Positions 60,827 to 64,000 of a DNA stretch of 64,000 nt are shown here, one piece after another. This DNA is from Desarmillaria ectypa (Eukaryota; Basidiomycota; Agaricomycetes; Agaricales; Physalacriaceae), in contig JAUDYN010000011.1 in assembly GCA_030407005.1 (NCBI GenBank), positions 238,501 through 302,500 of the forward strand. Direction: 5' to 3'. Both the position numbers and the translations under genes were made by a program. A model generated the notes under the pieces. The model was given only the letters and a program-made list of their open reading frames with translations. It was not told where the DNA came from and did no database searches. Position 1 is the first letter of the stretch. Every line of letters begins with the position of its first letter.

Positions 60827-61232
60827 AGTGGAGACAGATCGGCTCCTACTTCCTGCTACTCCCGATCCCGCGGATGCTAAACATAAGCAACATCAGTCCG
60901 AGTCAGATATGTTGGGAGGTAAACGTGTTTTTCTTCTCTGTCATAAATATTGAATTCTGAGCCTAGGCCACTACTCTTTGAGTCGGGGTGGTGGGCGGTG
61001 GAGGAAAACTTCGCTCTTCCTCGGATCTCAATCAAAAGTCGAGTTCTTCTCTCCAGCTCTAAGCCGGTTATGCACATAGACTGTGTAGTAAGCATGGGCT
61101 TTCCCTTCACGTCTCACTAAATATCGACTCAAGAATTCTTGACGAGGAGTCAAGTACTCCTCAAAGGTTTCATGTCGTACTTTAAAAGATGGCAGGTGCA
61201 TTCGTTAATCTCCATCTTCATTGGTCTCCAAC

Positions 61233-63160
61233 ATGAAGACTTCCAGTACGATATCTACCTCTCTTCTGTTGCTTTCCCTAATCAATGTCACTGGTAGCCC
61301 CAGTAATCCACGTCGCTTTCGTCGTCGACAAATGACTAGAACGACGTCTATATCAAATAGTAGGGGCCACTATATGTTCGTCTGTGATTCAGCTAAAGCT
61401 TTGAATAGACCCTACCCCCCCAACCAAATCTGCCAACTGCCGAAGAAGCTCTATCAGCCGCAGCTACTGTTGGTTTAAACTTGACTGACATCCAGGCAGA
61501 TATCTTGTCAGTCAATTCTAACTGTTTTTGCCGTTCTAACTGACGCGCTGATACAGGGTGGGGATGAATGAAGAAAAAGAAAGAACTGTTTTTTTTTTGG
61601 TATTCAAAACGCGGCTCACTTCAAAAGTAAACTGGCTTCGGATATCCAGCCTCTTATCACATCTACAACCCAGATATTGAACGTTTCTACCCAGCCTCTA
61701 ACAGCTGTCAACCTTGCCTTTTCCCATTCAGGACTTACTGCTCTGGGGATCATCGATGATCTAGGCGACCAGTTCTATTCTAAAGGACAGGAAGCCGATT
61801 CTGCCGCCATAGGTGATCCTGGCACGGGAAAATGGGTACAATCATTTGCGGGAACGTCCGTTCATGGCGTCTTCCTCCTTGCGTCGGACACAATTGAAAA
61901 CATCGATGTGATTCTATCCGAAATCTCGTCGATTTTAGGCGACTCTATTGGCGAACTGCACCGCGTTCAAGGCGCTGCCCGCCCTGGATTAGAGGAAGGT
62001 CACGAATGTATGTCTTTTTCATCTATATATCTAGGGAGATTGTTGATGAGGATGCATATCTCGATTTTGGGTTCATGGATGGTATAAGTCAACCTGCTGT
62101 CAAGGGATTTACACAATCGCCTTTTCCGGGCCAGCTAGCCGTGGACGCGGGAGAAATTCTACTGGCTGAGGCAGGGGACGTCATTCCTCGTCCACGCTGG
62201 GCTAAAGATGGTTCGTTCCTAGTATTCCGTCAGATGGAAAAGCTGGTGCTAGAGTTTAACAAGTTTTTGTTGGACAATCTGATTTCTGAGCCTGGTGTGC
62301 TCACTCGCGAAGAGGGACCTGCCTTGTTGGGAGCTCGCATGCTTGGACGACGGAAGAGTGTATGTTATCCCTCGAAGAAATTATCTGAAGACTGACTTGT
62401 AATTACAGGGAGCTCCCGTCGATCTTACACCATTGTTTGACAATTTCACGCTGGCATCGGATCCTACTATGAACAACAATCTCACCTACCATCATGACGG
62501 TCAAAACAGTACCGATCAGACTCGCTGTCCATTTGCCGCTCATACCAGGAAGGTACGCCCTCGAGCCGATTTCATGCCGGAAGACACAGCACATCACATC
62601 ATTCGCGCTAGTATTCCATACGGACCCGAAGGTTAAACCCTTTTTTATAGCTGTAGTTTGTTGACTTACAAAATGATTTCAGTGACACATGAGGATGCAG
62701 TGTCAAATAAGTCAAGCGTTTCCCTGGAACGTGGTCTTGCTTTTGGTCAGTTGACATGCTTCGGTCCAAACGAGCGTTTACTGATTGAGGCTCTTATAGT
62801 TGCCTACTAATCTGACAAAACCAGGGCTTCCACTTTTTGCAGCAGGCCTGGGTCAACAACGCAAAGTACGTCGTTTGATTTCCCGTTTGTGTCTTGGTCC
62901 AAGTCTTCTGTAGCTTCTTCCAGTCCAGCACCGGTGTGGATCCTATCATTGGTTCTGCTATACCTCTTCAAGAAGTCGGCTAATTACTGGTCTAGATCTA
63001 ATGGATCCTGGACGTATTATCACATTGCAGAATGGTGGGTATTGACTTGAAAACGAGCGGTCTCTGGCTAATATTTGTACCAGACTTCGTCGTTTCACGG
63101 GGTGGTGAATATTTCTTCTCGCCTTCAATATCCGCCATATTGAATACTATTGCCGCCTAA
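61233..63160 (+). pseudogene. Dye-decolorizing peroxidase (DyP-type), probably disrupted
   Basis: A secreted heme peroxidase is recognisable: signal peptide (STISTSLLLLSLINVTGS), EEALSAAATVGLNLTDIQAD, the GxxDG motif in DFGFMDGISQPAVKG, a likely proximal His in CPFAAHTRKVRPRAD, a distal-Arg region IIRASIPYGPE, and the tail LQNDFVVSRGGEYFFSPS. DyPs oxidise dyes and aromatics with H2O2. Lesions relative to the expected reading are: near 61563 a 4-bp ATGA duplication in ATGAATGAAG, followed by a run of ten T where nine fit the frame; a missing AG acceptor just before the GFMDG segment (intron from 62008); and a frame change near the seven-C run at about 61420. Three or more lesions suggest a pseudogene; sequencing error at the homopolymers is the alternative. 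Confidence 0.7.
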
Positions 63161-64000
63161 TACCTAACAAGGATATTTCCGATTGTGATACTGCTCGGTG
63201 TAGTAAAAAGAAGTGATATTTTCATAGCCGGGATATCCTAATGATATATTTTTGACTGCATGTCGGTACCGCAAATTTAGTTTCACATACTTATCGCCCG
63301 GCAAATATCAAAATCAAAACATTTTTGTTTTTATGCGGTTGCCACGACCCTTTCGGCATCATGTTCCTATCTAGCGATGCCGATTCAGCCTATGAGCAGC
63401 CAGTAGGCAACACAGAAGTCATACGACAGTTGATTATCATACCCAAGTGACTGCTCCATCAGTTTCCATTCCATGATGTGAGAGTCCGCAGGGATTCTGT
63501 AATTGTAGCAGCAAGCCTGTTCCACTGACAACGGCAATCTTCAGAAAGTGAACATGCGTACATCCATGCATCAAATGTTGTTGAACGTGACGGAAGATCT
63601 CTGAGACACATAAATGTCCAACCTCGGTGATACTCACACACTTTTTCGATATTTAAATGGCTGGTATCATGTAGAAGATGATGTGTTCTGTCAAACGTCC
63701 ATTTGATGACCCTGGACGCATGTTGGGAGCATGTGCTCTCTTGTGCTCTCTTGTTTTGACAATCTCCAGACCTCGAAGGCGCCTTCTAAGGTCCTGGGAT
63801 CCTAGCACTCGTATTGGGATGTTTTATATGAGCTCGTGACTTTTCGATCACCAGTGCAGGAATCAAAACATTGGTTCTTGACATTCTTCCAAGATGATTG
63901 TCAGTAATTCCTATGGCCAAAGGCTCCGAGTCCTTGCGAGACGCGTATAAGGATTTGTACAGAAGCGGCCTGACGTAGTACGAAGACCCAACCCCTCTCT
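63161..64000. other. No supported gene to the window end
   Basis: Short overlapping minus-strand open stretches (63437-63641) lack recognised domains. Nothing else seen. Confidence 0.35.

Noticed and set aside
62008..62034. 27-bp intron in the peroxidase gene (gtatgt to ctag)
   Set aside because: Too short for fungal splicing, and removing it does not restore the frame leading into the GFMDG motif.
1..64000. CRISPR arrays, operons, prophage or bacterial islands; tRNA or rRNA genes
   Set aside because: No regularly spaced direct repeats or bacterial-style gene packing were seen; introns show the DNA is fungal. No cloverleaf with a clear T-loop consensus was recognised, though a covariance-model scan would be decisive.

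Overview
The window is fungal nuclear DNA, almost certainly from a mushroom-forming basidiomycete (Agaricomycetes). The evidence is small introns (mostly 45-60 bp) in every real gene, F-box/LRR genes of the type expanded in these fungi, a dye-decolorizing peroxidase, etherase-type glutathione transferases and chromodomain Ty3/Gypsy retrotransposons. Reconstructed splice junctions keep frame throughout for nine recognisable genes; a tenth was only partly resolved.

Layout. 1-3.3 kb: a copy of the 5' end of a peroxiredoxin gene, a frameshifted F-box pseudogene and a small two-exon orphan gene. 3.7-11 kb: a nested, CpG-poor retrotransposon block that stops about 120 bp upstream of an intact nuclear peroxiredoxin (DOT5-like, 11.1-12.0 kb). 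12-20 kb: a second and third decayed copy of the same F-box family and one intact F-box gene; the third copy is split by a 628-bp terminal-inverted-repeat element. 20-32 kb: a 995-aa leucine-rich-repeat protein of the PPP1R37 type, an orphan gene, a transcription factor whose Zn2Cys6 cluster is at its C-terminus, and an ECM14-type M14 carboxypeptidase pseudoenzyme. 31.7-40.5 kb: a MITE and a complete, nested Ty3/Gypsy element with target-site duplications, lying between the convergent 3' ends of ECM14 and ATG13. 40.8-55 kb: ATG13 (autophagy initiation), an orphan small-protein gene, a large aromatic-acid-exporter-type membrane transporter and transaldolase. 56.8-63.2 kb: two tandem etherase-like glutathione transferases, an orphan multi-exon gene and a damaged dye-decolorizing peroxidase gene.

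The housekeeping genes do not form one pathway. Genes plausibly linked to redox or aromatic metabolism (peroxiredoxin, ArAE-type transporter, two GSTs, DyP) are scattered, and proximity is the only evidence connecting them.

I found no array, operon-like cassette or defence island. The most interesting signals are the differently aged nested LTRs with a strong CpG deficit, the duplicated peroxiredoxin promoter with F-box copies, a 7-nt micro-exon and GC-AG intron in the ECM14 pseudoenzyme, and the C-terminal zinc-cluster protein. I do not claim a new biological system.
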